Shown here: positions 53,978 through 64,000 of the stretch, piece by piece
Position numbering within the stretch: the stretch's first letter is position 1
Layout of the letters: every line of letters starts with the position of its first letter
Source: Ascaphus truei
Lineage: Eukaryota > Chordata > Amphibia > Anura > Ascaphidae
Direction of reading: 5' to 3'
Length of the DNA: 64,000 nucleotides
Assembly: GCA_036426205.1 (NCBI GenBank)
Contig: CM071568.1
Location: 53,617,146 to 53,681,145, forward strand
The notes under the pieces: generated by a model
What the model saw: only the letters and a program-made list of their open reading frames with translations
Told to the model about the DNA's origin: nothing
Databases searched by the model: none
Made by a program: the position numbers and the translations under genes

Positions 53978-56330
53978 TTATTTCAAAAATGGAAGAATAT
54001 CTAACTCCATATTTAATCCCCTTGGGGTGAGACTTCCTAAACGATGGATCCAAAAGGATTCTCTCCTCAAAAGTTCATTCTCTCTATCTCCCCCTCTCCA
54101 GTGTTGTTTCACTTGTTCTATAACTGTGTAAGTCAAACCTGTGGCATCTCCTTGATGTACTGTGGCGAAATGATCAGAAACACTGTGTGTTTTTATTTGT
54201 CGTTTAATGCTGCTAAGGTGTTCTAGGATCCTAGTTCTAATGGGTCTTGCAGTCTTGCCCACGTATTGCAATTTACATGGGCACTCTAATACATATACGA
54301 CGTGATCTGATCTACAGGTAAGACTTGTTTTTATGTTAAAGCGTTCATTAGTGACATTGGAGCAGAAGTTTGCGGTGTTCGTAGATTTAAACTGGCACGC
54401 CCTGCAGGTTTTGCACCCATAGAACCCCGTGTTTTGGCTCAACCAATTATTCTTACTTGGGTTTCTCTCTCTTAATGCACTGGGCGCCAACTTGGTCTTC
54501 AAATTGTCAGCTTTTCTAAACAATACATTTGGTCTCTCTGGAATCACACTTCCCAATATAGAATCATTTTTCAGAATATCCCAGTGTTTGTTTAGAATCT
54601 TTTGAATGTTTTTAGATTCCTTATTATAACCCGTGATGAATGCAAACTCTAAATGTTCTTTTTTCTTTTTGCTTTTAGGTCTCAAAAGCTCGCTCCTAAT
54701 TCGGCTGTCAGCTTCTACAATTGCTCTATCCAATAACTTCCCATCGTACTCTTTATCCAAAAATCTTTGTTTAATAAAATCAGCCTGTTTTACAAATTGT
54801 TCTTGGTCTGTGCAATTTCTTTTAAGTCTGTTGAACTGTCCCAGTGGCACATTGTCCATCCAACGTGGCAAATGTCCACTGGTTCTTAAAATATAATTAT
54901 TTTTGTCAATTGACTTAAAAAAGGTTTTGGTCTTGATGTTATTGTCCTCTATATATATCTCCAAATCTAGAAAGTGAATCATATTTGAACTAAAGGTACT
55001 GGTAAAATTCAAATTTTTTGTGTTTGTGTTAATATAATCAAAGAAAGAGTTTAGCTTTTCTTCTCCTCCCTTCCAAATTAAAAACACATCATCAATGAAA
55101 CGGCGCCAGAGCACCAGGCCCGACCCCGGTACCTCTCCCATGGGCCAGATGGTCTCCTCCTCCCAAACCGCCATGAAGAGGTTAGCGTAACTGGGGGCAA
55201 ACCTGGTGCCCATCGCCGTTCCACAATTCTGCAAATAAAAATCACCACCATACCAAAAGTAGTTGTGGGTTAATATGAATAATATACTATCTACAATGAA
55301 GTCTGCCTGATCCTTTGGTAATTCTGAATCCTGTTCCAATATATATTTGATGGCTGCGCAACCTTGTTCATGATTTATTGACGTGTACAATGATGATACG
55401 TCGCAGCTAGCCATAATGAAATGGTCTTCCCATTTTAGTTCAGTGAGTGTGTTTAAAATATCCATAGTGTCTCTCAGATAAGATTTTTGCTTTGATACAT
55501 ATTTTTGTAAAAATCTGTCGATGTACATGGACAAATTTGCTGTGAGGGAGCCAATCCCCGAGACAATAGGTCTGCCTGGGGGATTGGCTACACTCTTGTG
55601 TATCTTTGGAAGATGATAGAAAACTGGCATTCTCGCCTTATCTACATATAGGAAATCATATTCTTTATCATTGAGAATGCCAGTTTCCCTTCCCCTATCC
55701 AAGAGACATTTCAAATCAGTTGTGTATTCATTAATTGGATCACTTTTTAGTTTGGTATAGGTAGTTTTGTCCTCTAGGAGGCGTAGGGACTCCTTGTTAT
55801 AATTTGCCTTGTCCATCAATACAACGCCTCCTCCCTTGTCCGCCTGTTTAATGACCAAGTCCTCGTTCTCCACCAGTTCCCTTAAAGCTTTTTTTTCTTC
55901 TTTTGTAAGATTATCCTTGATGTTCGTTTTATTCTTCATAAGATCATCGAAATCACTCGTGATCATTTTGAAGAAAACATCTACATTATTTCCTTTTGCG
56001 AACTGTGGATAGAATGTGGATTTTGGCCTTAAATCAGTATGGACAAAGTTTCTCTCCTCTTGTACCACCACAGGAATCGTTGTATCGTTCCTTGGTTCAA
56101 GATTCCTTCCCAGGAAATATCTTTTCAGGGTTAGTTTGCGCAGATATTTATTTGCATCAATGTAGAGGTCAAAGCTGTTGTGGCCTCTCACTGGTGCAAA
56201 AGAAAGACCCTTTGAAATGACCTCCCTCTGAGGTTCTGTGAGGACTACAGAGCTTAAATTAAAGATGTTATCATTTATTTTGCGCTTTTTATGCGCTCTC
56301 TTTCTTTTTCGTCCTCTCCTCCCTCTAAGG
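53978..56330 (-). CDS. PLE reverse transcriptase with GIY-YIG endonuclease (open, 5' truncated)
   Basis: The open frame encodes about 789 residues, the first ~6 of them read from flanking repeat. Counting from the frame start at 56347: KQADKGGGVV at 167-176, LPKIHK at 246-251, catalytic Asp in DVSSLYTSI at 316, GTAMGTRFAPSYANL at 376-390 and FIDDVFLIW at 417-425 (the YxDD motif). A Cys-rich linker follows (C645, C648, C651, C662). The GIY-YIG nuclease has VVYVLECP (683-690) and LQYVGKTARPIRTRI (693-707), with the likely catalytic Glu in RRESFWIHRLGS (761-772). RT and nuclease act together in target-primed integration. There is no internal stop or frameshift. An N-terminal segment and start codon seem missing: the first codon is GTG in flanking DNA. 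Confidence 0.9.
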
Positions 56331-56570
56331 AGCCTACAAAGCCTCACTGCGCCTGTGTATAATCCTTTTTGAGATGGGAGCTATCTGCTTACTGCGCATG
56401 ACTCACCCAACTCCCCCCCCCACAGAGTCATTACTTTTCTGAAGCTAGTCATTGTGTTTTTAATCCATCCCAGCCAAGCGTCAATCACCTCAATGCGCCT
56501 GCATGTAACCCTCTTTGAGATGGGAGCTAACGCATGATTCACCCAACCCCTCCAACCCTTTGAGGCTTTG
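56331..56570. repeat. ~135-bp tandem repeat, right of the PLE insertion
   Basis: CTACAAAGCCTCACTGCGCC, ATCCTTTTTGAGATGGGAGC and CACAGAGTCATTACTTTTCT continue the array of 52425-52638. A more diverged unit (CACCTCAATGCGCCTGCATG) follows at about 56484. Confidence 0.8.
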
Positions 56571-56956
56571 TTTACGGTAACGCTTTGGAAAATCCCTTCT
56601 CGAATTTGAAATGTAAATCTGATATGCACAGCATTGTGAGAATTGAGAGTTAAAAAAACCATTAACTGATTCATGTTGTTTTGTCATTCATTCTTATTCA
56701 TTGGTGTACTGTAGGTGTGGAGGGGGGGGGGTGTTGTCAATGATTATGATTAGCAGGAATGTAAATAAATATTTATTTTATTTTATCAGGAACCAAAAAA
56801 TACAAATATAAAAATAATCATGAATAATACATAATGCAGTCTTTATTAAGTTCTTTTGGCAAATTGGATAAACATTTAGAAAACATTTCTAAAACATGGG
56901 GAAACATGAATAATGCACATTTATAAGAATATTATTTAATAAAATATACTGTAATG

Positions 56957-57004
<48 letters not shown>

Positions 57005-57179
57005 ATATTGTTTTTTCCGTCTTTATCTTGTTCCTCATTCTGTGTACAGTACAGTAGTTCATTGAGAGAGGAGAGGTTTTGTGTACATCATTACTGCTGT
57101 TTATATACTGTACATTTGACTGTACAAATAGATTAGACTGGACACAACACCCCACCTCCCCCAAGGCCACCCTTTTTCC
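56571..57179. other. AT-rich DNA with (TA)n microsatellite
   Basis: A TA tract occupies 56957-57001. No gene; small frames here read through the microsatellite. Confidence 0.6.
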
Positions 57180-57521
57180 TGAAACGACAAGAAAACAAAA
57201 AATTAGTACAGTTATGTGCGTACTGTATTATGGCATTGTGTGATGTGTAGTACTACTGTAGATGGCTGGTGCTGCTTTCTCTGGAAAGAAAAAAAATAAG
57301 CAGTTACTGTAGTAGGCAGTTACTGTAGTACTGTCAAACTAGTCTATACTGGAACTACTGTATACTCTGACTACTGTTAAATACTATGTAACCAGATGGC
57401 TGGTGCTGCTCTCTCTGGAAAGAAAAAGCTGTAACTACTGTATACTCTGACTATTAGGAAAGAAAAAATCTGTGCCATACTTATCTGTATCATACTGTAC
57501 TTACAATACTACAGTACAGTA

Positions 57522-59507
57522 CTACTTTCCTGATGCTTCCCCATTACGCGCGATCACAATGGGCAACACAGTCGCAATATGGTCTATATATTTATTGCAG
57601 CGTTCCACGGTGAGTACATCGTTCCAAAAACTCATTATGCCTTTCAACAACTTGTCCTTTTTGGAGGGTTTCACCACTTTCCGGATATGGTCCTTCAGCT
57701 GATGCCAGACCATTTCGATCGGATTGAAGTCTGGCGGTCTGTCATTTGAAAAAAGGACAATTAGTTTAAGAGATACAGTACACAGTAAAAACAGTGGGAA
57801 AAAAATGAGACATGGTTACCGCACTTACTCCGCTTCCGCTGGTGTCTTCACCCAGTTGATACCGCTCTCAAGGATATGCGCTGTTGATGAGGTGTGCTTC
57901 AGATCATTGTCCTGGTAGAAACGGTGATCATCCGGGAACTCGCGTGTGATGTATTGTCTCAGGGACAATGTTGTCTTGGAAGAAAGCTTTATTCATTATT
58001 CCTATAACAAGAAAAGAAAAGTGCTCAAAAAACTGCACTATAGTACAGTACAGTGCATACAGTAAGGCTACACTAGTACAGTACAGTGCATAAGGCTACA
58101 TTATATTTTATATATTTTACCTTCAAATATGACAATGCATCCTGGTCCATGCCTAGAGATGGCACCCCACACATGCAGCTTCACGGGGTGTTTTGGACGC
58201 GGCTTCAAAGATATGCGACCTTTTTTGTGGAATGCAAAGGTTGCAAATCTCTCCAGCGACACAGTAGACTCGTCAGTGAAGATGCAATCCTGGAAAGTTT
58301 CTCCACTGTCGATCCATGCCTGGGCCTGGGCCAGTTTTTTTATTTTGTTTACGTCCTGTATCATGGGGTACGCTCTGTAATGACAAGGAATAAATAATTT
58401 TAGCGGTACAGTACAGTTTCCTAAACAACACTTTTACCTCCTGTACTGTCCAGTACTAAACTCACACGTCCATATTTCCATCCAATGCTGCGTCTCATCT
58501 TCTTTATGCTGGTCTCGGATACAGTGAGATTGTGATTTTCCTGCAGAGTATATTTGACCCTTAATGCACTCTTCTCATCATTCTCCTCACTTATTTTGTC
58601 CACCAGAAGAGTTGACTCCCTACAATGTAAAGAAAAACAATTCGGTGAGTTACAGTGCAGTAGGCCACAAGCATAGCTCTACAGTATCAATATGCAGCAA
58701 TATAAAAAATATATACAGTATACTGTTGTAATATAAATATACAAACTATATATACTGTTGTAATATAAATCTAAATATACAAAATATATATACTGTTGTA
58801 ATATAAATATACAAAATATATACACTGTTGTAATATAAATATAAATATACAAAATATATATACTGTTGTTATATAAATATACAAAATATATATACTGTTG
58901 TAATATAAATATACAAAATATATATACTGTTGTAATATAAATATACAAAATATATATACTGTTGTAATATAAATATACAATATATATATACTGTTGTAAT
59001 ATAAATCTAAATATACAAAATATATATACTGTTGTAATATAAATATACAAAATATATATACTGTTGTAATATAAATATAAATACAGTATACAAAATATAT
59101 ATATATATTGTTGTAATATAAATATAAATATACAAAATATATATACTGTTGTAATATAAATATACAAAATATATATACTGTTGTAATAGAAATATACAAA
59201 ATATATATACTGTTGTAATATAAATCTACAGAAATAACAAAAATATTAGATACAGTACTGTAGATCTACAGTACAATATTTTATATACATTTTTTTTTTA
59301 AGTTGTATAAATATACCTACGCGTTAGTTACCCTTGGTGCCCTTTTGCGTTCTCTGTTTTTTCCGTGTGCATGATAGCTCACGTGGTTGCTGGCACAACG
59401 AGGCCAGAAGTAGCTAACCAGCGTTGGATAGCAGCAATTCGGTGTCTGCTCGTGTACATCTCCTTAATTCGCATGCTGAGATCCTTGGAAATCTTTTTAA
59501 CAACCAT
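57522..59507 (-). pseudogene. DD34E transposase with five exons, copy B
   Basis: Exons are 59507-59321, 58619-58466, 58374-58121, 58001-57829 and 57738-57522, with canonical splice sites at positions equivalent to copy A. Exon 1: MVVKKISKDLSMRIKEMYTS and RHRIAAIQRWLA, a helix-turn-helix. Exon 3 is fully open with the first Asp in CIFTDESTVSLERF and HVWGAISRHGPGC. Exon 4 has the second Asp in [11 protein letters not shown]. Exon 5 has FNPIEMVW with the glutamate, 34 residues after the Asp, and ends GEASGK-stop. Damage is slight: a one-base loss late in exon 1 and a one-base gain early in exon 4. Intron 1 holds a large minisatellite. The family is Tc1/mariner superfamily. Confidence 0.8.
58690..59228. 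repeat. ~32-bp AT-rich minisatellite in transposase intron 1
   Basis: About 16 units of TATATACTGTTGTAATATAA followed by ATATACAAAA, varying by 6-bp extensions (ATCTAA or ATATAA). The long overlapping minus-strand frames at 58679-59199 are translations of this array. Confidence 0.95.
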
Positions 59508-59749
59508 TGCTGCGAGTAGAAAGAAAAACAAACACAAGAATGTATATTCGATGTTTAGTCGATGTGTATTCAATGTGCAGTGAATCCACAAAATGGATGG
59601 TGTATTTATACGTTAATGACTCACATTAGAGTGCGCCCACTTTCAGCACCTGTACCTCGCCGCCATGCATACAAGGTTACACACTTTGCATAGTCCACCT
59701 GTCGATGATCTTTATCTTGTCCAGATACTACATTGTGCCATCTGCTTCC
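59508..59749. promoter_or_regulatory. Divergent promoter region, copy B
   Basis: 242 bp separate the two ATGs. Words in common with copy A include TCAGCACCTGTACCTCG, ACACTTTGCATAG and TGGATCAACCCC at the accessory start, plus a GATGTGTATTC-type repeat just outside the transposase ATG. Confidence 0.45.
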
Positions 59750-60260
59750 ATGGATCAACCCCGATTCTACGGACGCAGGAACCCACTCGCCTCTGCCGTG
59801 CCTGTCATGCAGAAAAGCGAAAGGCGGGAGCCATTTCCAAGCCAACTCCAAAGCGAAAGGCTAAGGATAATAAAGAAAACCTGCTGACCCCAAAGGCTAA
59901 GGGTTTTAATAGACGTCAGCCTTAGTATGTCAAGAAGAAATACGGTGATGTACTCTCAACGCAAAACGAATGGGATCCAACCCATCGAACCTGCAGACCC
60001 CTTCCTCACATACGCTTTGACGACTCTGCCGCCACTGTCCCGGAGATCTTCAGCCCGTCTTCTCCACCCCTCGTCCTCAACGCTGCCGCCGCCCTCCGGG
60101 AGACCCAAAGGCCATCTTCTCCAGTTCTATCCAACGACGCTGCCGCTGGTGCCTCTGAAATCCACAGGTCCCTTTCTCCTTTGCTCTTAGACGACTCTGT
60201 TCCAGTCCCGGAGGGCCGCAAACAGGCACGATTTTCAAAAGTTACCCTGAATACCGGGCC
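59750..60260 (+). pseudogene. Accessory gene remnant, copy B (N-terminal part)
   Basis: It starts MDQPRFYGRRNPLASAVP, clearly homologous to copy A (MDQPLFYRRRNLLHSAVP), followed after a one-base shift by a Lys/Pro-rich section (KRKAGAISKPTPKRKA) and FNRRQP. Beyond a stop codon a frame rich in Ser, Pro and acidic residues runs to about 60260 (DDSAATVPEIFSPSSPP). The coiled coil and BEN-like end of copy A are absent. An AATAAAG at 60341 and ATGAATAAAG at 60374 look like polyadenylation signals. Confidence 0.55.
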
Positions 60261-60975
60261 TGTTTGCTGCCCTCGAGGACTGTACTGGTGCAGACTGTTT
60301 TGCACACCATCCCACTGTATATGTTTTGACTTGCCGTTCTTTAATAAAGGAGATGTTGCGTTTTGTATATTTTATGAATAAAGAATTTGTTTTTATAACA
60401 TGTGAATGTAAACCATACTGACTGACTGTAAATGTTTTTATTTTCTATGCATAAATGTTTTCACTACTGTAGCAGTAAACCATACACCTGTTGATGTTTT
60501 GAATTGCTGTGCACTTAAAATGTTTCTACATTGTACAGTATTTGTAAATAAATGTTTTTGTACTTACTCCACCAATAAAAGAACATGTTGATTTGTTTTA
60601 CATTGTTCCATTTGCTCCTTTGCTACTGTAACAAAATACAGTGTTTCTAGAATGTACACTGCTGTCCAGGCATACTGTAATGTAAACTGTAGGCATGCTC
60701 AGTACAAGAGTATTAAAAAAAAAAGAAGACACATACCGTACTGTACTGTATGTACTGGCACTGTATAGAAGACACATACTGTATGTACAGTACTGTAATA
60801 CATGTAGAATAAATACATAGTTTTTATTTTTTCGGGTTTATTACACAGTATACTGTATATAAAAAAGTATTGTATACTGTACGGTCGGAAAACATCAGCA
60901 TACTGTTTCAGGTACAGTATTCTATCCTAATCAATAACAACGGCCACTAAACTGTAGACTCCTGTACGTGTTTTT
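60261..60975. other. 3' region of copy B, rich in TACTGTA/TACAGTA
   Basis: Non-coding, AT-rich, with polyadenylation-like words and dense CTGTACAGTA-type palindromes (for example 60735-60800). Confidence 0.5.
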
Positions 60976-61992
60976 TTAAATCCGATTCAGCAATGTGCAG
61001 GCATTGTTGCACAAAGCGATATTATCCATCGAAATCCCTCCATTAGCCGTTTTCTTTTCTGAGGAAAAACAAAAAGAAAAGTTTCACTGTAATGGTCAGT
61101 CCCCTAAAGAAGTTCCCAGCCAGTCCCACCAATAATTTTCTCGGGGGGCGTCTCCTGTTCACATGCGCATGTGCCTACCGTCGATGTAATGACACGCATA
61201 TGCGTTTCAAGAAGGTTCCAATGCGCATGCGCCTAGCGTTCCACCAATTGTTCAGTATCTGCAGACAGTACTGTAGAAGCCGCTCAGCCAATGATATTGC
61301 TTACAGGAGAATCGCTTGACTTTTGAATCGCACCGATATTGATACTGTATTGTCAAAATAAAAAAAACACAGAAAATAATACGGCAACAATACTCACCAT
61401 AGAATTTCCCATTCAGCTGGCGCCGGCGCTGGGCCACTGCCAGTCCAGTGTTCTTGATCATCCACGTTGATAGTTGGCAGCGGGACAACTACATCAGTCA
61501 GCTGATGAGGCTGGAAATTGCTTAGGTACATGCAAGCTTGATCGAAACTGCACGCGAAATCTGGCTCAGGCTTGCTGGACAGACAGCAAGGGTTGTCACT
61601 GACGGTGGGACCGTTATTGGAAGCCGGTGCTGGTGCTGGTGCATTGCTTGGCAGCGACTGTCGTTTCTTAGTTGGTTTTAACACGACCTTTCGCCTTTTG
61701 CCGTCTGCATGATCATAGATACAGGAAAAAGCCGGTGATACACACCAATACCCTCCAATAATTGTGGCTCAATACGATGAAAACAGGGATCGCTACATAA
61801 CCTTTTCCTTATTGCACGCTTCCACACATGAGGAGCTGGCGAAAATTTGTAAAAGTCATAGTTTTCGATAAAATACTGATAAATTTGAACAACTGTTGCC
61901 ATCTTATCATCTGTTGCATTAATCGCGGCCCATATCAAATACGCGTTACTTCTGTCGGGTTTTTGGAAAACGGGCTGCACTTGAACACTCAT
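60976..61992 (-). pseudogene. Forkhead-like gene, probably transposon-associated
   Basis: ATG at 61992 in a strong context (GCCGCCATGA). Residues 11-90 fit a forkhead winged helix: KPDRSNAYLIWAAI for the usual KPPYSYIALIAMAI, then KMATVVQIYQYFIENYDFYK, VWKRAIRKRL for WQNSIRHNL, CFHRIEP and GVYHRLFP. The IR of recognition helix 3 is kept but the following HN is not. A frameshift near 61720 moves reading to a second frame with a basic stretch (GKRRKVVLKPTKKRQ) and Pro/Ala-rich sequence. A GTGAGT donor follows 61398. A possible last exon is 61058-60976 after an AG acceptor (speculative). Forkhead proteins bind DNA as transcription factors. This gene lies divergent from transposase copy C and next to copy B. 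Confidence 0.55.
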
Positions 61993-62560
61993 GGCGGCGG
62001 CTCTCTGGAGAATACTGTAACAGAAACTGGTCTTTGTCTTTCTTTAATATGAAAAGCCTAAATTGATACATTATTGCAACCTCTTCCTTCAGTTTCAAGG
62101 CCAATTTTCAATAGCACACTGTGGTATCTTTTTTAAACGAAACACCTGCAAGTCGACACATTACTGGAGCGCATGCACATTACAATTCTGGCGGACACGC
62201 GAAGAATTGCAACATATTAAATCCGAACCATTCTCAATAAACGCATCAACTGCGCGTCAACCGCGCATGACCCGCGCATGACCCGTGGCTGAGAATGCAA
62301 AATGAATGCGGTATGCTCCCGGTGAAGTGCGTCGCATTCGAGAAAAAAGCCAGGAAAAAATCGGCGATGTGTTAGAATAAAATTAACTGCAGCAGTACTA
62401 CGTGTGTTCTGTACCATGCTCTTGGCAGACAAGCTTGTAAGCTGGGTTGCAGGGTCAGAACCGAGTAAGTACAGTACTCTAAACACTTTTTCTTGTAATG
62501 CTTTTTTCACACAGTCACACAGTATAACTATGCTTCGGTACGGTATTTCACCTTCTTAAT
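61993..62560. promoter_or_regulatory. Region between the forkhead-like gene and transposase copy C
   Basis: It contains GGAGCGCATGCACATT and several GCGCATGACC words, i.e. CpG-rich promoter-type sequence, and GAACCGAGTAAGTAC at 62460, a possible splice donor of the unrecognised first exon of copy C. No helix-turn-helix exon could be recognised here. Confidence 0.3.
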
Positions 62561-62570
62561 TTAGTCTTTC

Positions 62571-63360
62571 ACAGTAAAACGATGCAACTGGTGGATGACA
62601 TTAATCTGGAAAATGAGAGCAACCTGCTGCAGAGGTTCAGTAAATTCTGAAGCTGAAGTATGGTATTCCAGTGTCTGAGAACAACATCAGACTAATGCGA
62701 TTTGGACTGGAGCTTTGTATTATTATTGCATTTGAGTGTTCCACATCATAAGGGAGGTTTACAAGGTTAAAAGAGTTGACCAAGCACGTGTATAGATTGA
62801 GAATGGAGAAACGTTTGAGGTTGTTACAGTATATTTTCTGATGATACATCAGTCACACTGGAAAGATTTTCCACTATGGAATTCCGGAAAAAAATTTTTG
62901 GCCTAAACCCTGCACCACTCATCCACTCAACCTTAATGTGTGGGGGACAATCTCTAGGCTGGGAAGAGGAGCCATAGTTAAATTTGAAGGTAAGTATGTT
63001 CTTGGTTTCAGTGTTGTAGACCATAGTACTCTAAATGTATCCTAATGTGATTTAGCTTAAATGTAAAGCACCTTAAAAAAATTTACAATCATTATTTAAG
63101 TGAAATACCCAGAATTTGTTGGAAGATTAGAGTGGAAACTTATTCTAAATTATTGTACCCGTACTGTATGACAGTGTTACATTTGTTTTTCTCCAGGAAT
63201 CATGGAAAACGTGCAGTTCCAGGAGGCCATTATCTCCCAGGTAGTACCATACAGTACCATACACTGGTTCACCGGTTCTTCAAAGACAATGACCTAAACA
63301 CAGTTCATCTGTTACATTTAATATGTAAAGTGGAATCAAGTGGGGTTGAATATCACTAGA
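62571..63360 (+). pseudogene. DD34E transposase, degenerate copy C
   Basis: Exon 2-like sequence begins after TTTCACAG at 62570 (MQLVDDINLENESN, then VSENNIRLMRFGLEL, matching LVDEITEVNDE and SETNIRVMRCQLG of copy A). Exon 3-like sequence (62740-62989) reads HIIREVYKVKRVDQARV and then FSDDTSVTLERFS with the first Asp, and ends at a GTAAGT donor in exactly the position used in A and B. Exon 4 starts after CTCCAG at 63196 with GIMENVQFQEAII and keeps KDNDLN for the second Asp. Several stops and shifts occur; exon 5 was not found. It lies on the opposite strand from A and B. Confidence 0.65.
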
Positions 63361-64000
63361 GCAAGAACTAAGGTCCAGATTAATCAAATTCCCATAAAGG
63401 GGAGATATTATCGAGTATTATAAGTAGTTATTCATCAATATGTCTACGATCCTAAATAAGGCGTTAAGTGGAATGGAACGTTTACTAATTTTGTCTATAA
63501 AGTTGTAAGAATGGTAACATGGGGATGAAGTCACAGACCTCTCCGCAAAGATTAAATGTCCTGGTTACGTGATGCGGGAGATTTAATCAATGCAAGGAGA
63601 TACTGTTGAGGGGTCACACAATATCATTAATGAACAATGAGAAGAGCAGTGACTCCAGAACAGAGCCATGTGGGTGTTAGAGGAACTATTCTCCTTGCTG
63701 CTAGAGGAATCAGTTTTCCCCAGCCTTGCCATTCATGCCCTGATGTCCCCAATATCCTCACTCAATCTAGCAAATCTATTGGTATAGGTCAACTCAGGAC
63801 TAACCTGGCTCTTCCTCTTCTAACTGTTCCCAGCTACTACCTCTTCCTGGTATTTAGTCACAGCTCCACCCTCTGCACCCCTGGTCCCAGACTGGCCTGC
63901 TCAGTGAGGAACAAACTCCTTTCAAGATTGTCAATGTCCCTCAATGTTGCAAATTGCCTCTTCATGACAATAATCTGAGACTCCAAAAGAGACCACATGC
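63361..64000. other. Intergenic DNA with a dispersed-repeat fragment
   Basis: ATTAAATGTCCTGGTTACGT and GCGGGAGATTTAAT at 63551-63589 are a palindromic core like that of the copy at 46.9 kb. The 113-codon frame at 63637-63978 has no recognised domain. The window ends in unassigned sequence. Confidence 0.4.

Larger units (their letters stand above)
52639..56330 (-). mobile_element. Penelope-like element (PLE) inserted in a tandem repeat
   Basis: Minus-strand element of ~3.7 kb with one long ORF, a non-coding 3' part of ~1.3 kb and an HHR in that part. The tandem repeat breaks off after CCGTCTATAG at 52638 and resumes with CCTACAAAGCCTCACTG at 56333, which sets the borders. The 5' end is probably truncated because the ORF lacks a proper start. 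Confidence 0.85.
57180..61255 (-). mobile_element. Two-gene DD34E transposon, copy B
   Basis: It has the same architecture as copy A: transposase on minus (57522-59507), accessory on plus (59750 onward), and a right-flank block at 61185-61250 shared with 43255-43345. The left side contains two copies of AGATGGCTGGTGCTGCT (57260 and 57394). The ends are not resolved. Confidence 0.6.

Noticed and set aside
58679..59199. Two overlapping 142-162-codon frames rich in Ile and Tyr
   Set aside because: They are direct translations of the 32-bp AT-rich minisatellite in transposase intron 1.
58690..59228. CRISPR-like regular repeat array
   Set aside because: There are no distinct spacers, the repeats are contiguous AT-rich units, and the DNA is eukaryotic.
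60976..61058. Second exon of the forkhead-like gene as a firm call
   Set aside because: Acceptor and short frame are present, but the joining frame is uncertain because of an upstream frameshift. It is mentioned only as speculative within the gene entry.
1..64000. tRNA, rRNA or snRNA genes
   Set aside because: No cloverleaf with A and B boxes or recognisable rRNA/snRNA core was found by eye. A tRNAscan or Rfam scan would be decisive.

Overview
The window looks like transposon-dense intergenic DNA from a vertebrate, most likely an amphibian and probably a frog. The reasons are the mix of element types, all read from coding remnants: CR1 and L2-like LINEs, an L1-type ORF1, Tc1/mariner DNA transposons, Gypsy LTR elements, and a Penelope-like element (PLE) with hammerhead-ribozyme (HHR) motifs. 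Introns, AATAAA tails and microsatellites rule out a prokaryote. I recognise no host gene with confidence; the only host-type candidate is one possible terminal exon at 35392-35634.

Layout. 1-6.8 kb: AT-rich DNA, a GC-rich repeat, a 150-bp-arm foldback, an L1 ORF1 fragment and a minus-strand HHR-bearing element. 6.8-11 kb: an LTR element with a 1.73-kb LTR and one 799-codon ORF that is neither capsid nor pol. 11-12.4 kb: a broken Tc1-like transposon. 12.4-13.6 kb: a GC-rich minisatellite with a 511-bp higher-order period. 15.1-17.3 kb: a minus-strand solo LTR with a 4-bp target duplication. 24.2-29.5 kb: a CR1 tail, then a minus-strand Gypsy element (LTR plus degenerate pol) carrying a 627-bp insertion flanked by a 15-bp duplication. 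29.5-32.8 kb: a palindromic MITE, then a block holding an apparently intact HHR in a partial dimer next to a matching unoccupied copy of the site. 32.8-34.5 kb: an L2-like LINE nested in CR1, then a MITE. 36.2 kb: a second HHR-bearing foldback. 38.6-43.3 kb: copy A of an unusual two-gene transposon. 43.5-48.8 kb: CR1 pieces, a low-copy tandem array and a second MITE. 52.4-56.6 kb: a PLE with a 789-codon open frame inserted in a short tandem repeat. 57.2-61.2 kb: copy B of the two-gene transposon. 61.0-63.4 kb: a forkhead-like gene divergent from a third transposase copy (C).

The most notable candidate system is the two-gene transposon. A five-exon DD34E (Tc1/mariner superfamily) transposase and a proline-rich accessory protein are transcribed away from each other across a 240-285 bp intergenic region. 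In copy A the accessory protein ends in a coiled coil and a BEN-like domain. At copy C the equivalent divergent position holds a forkhead-like protein instead. All three copies are damaged. The second candidate system is the set of HHR-bearing PLE-related or retrozyme-like sequences found at seven loci.

Limits: boundaries are read by eye, no database search was run, and family assignments rest on recognised motifs.
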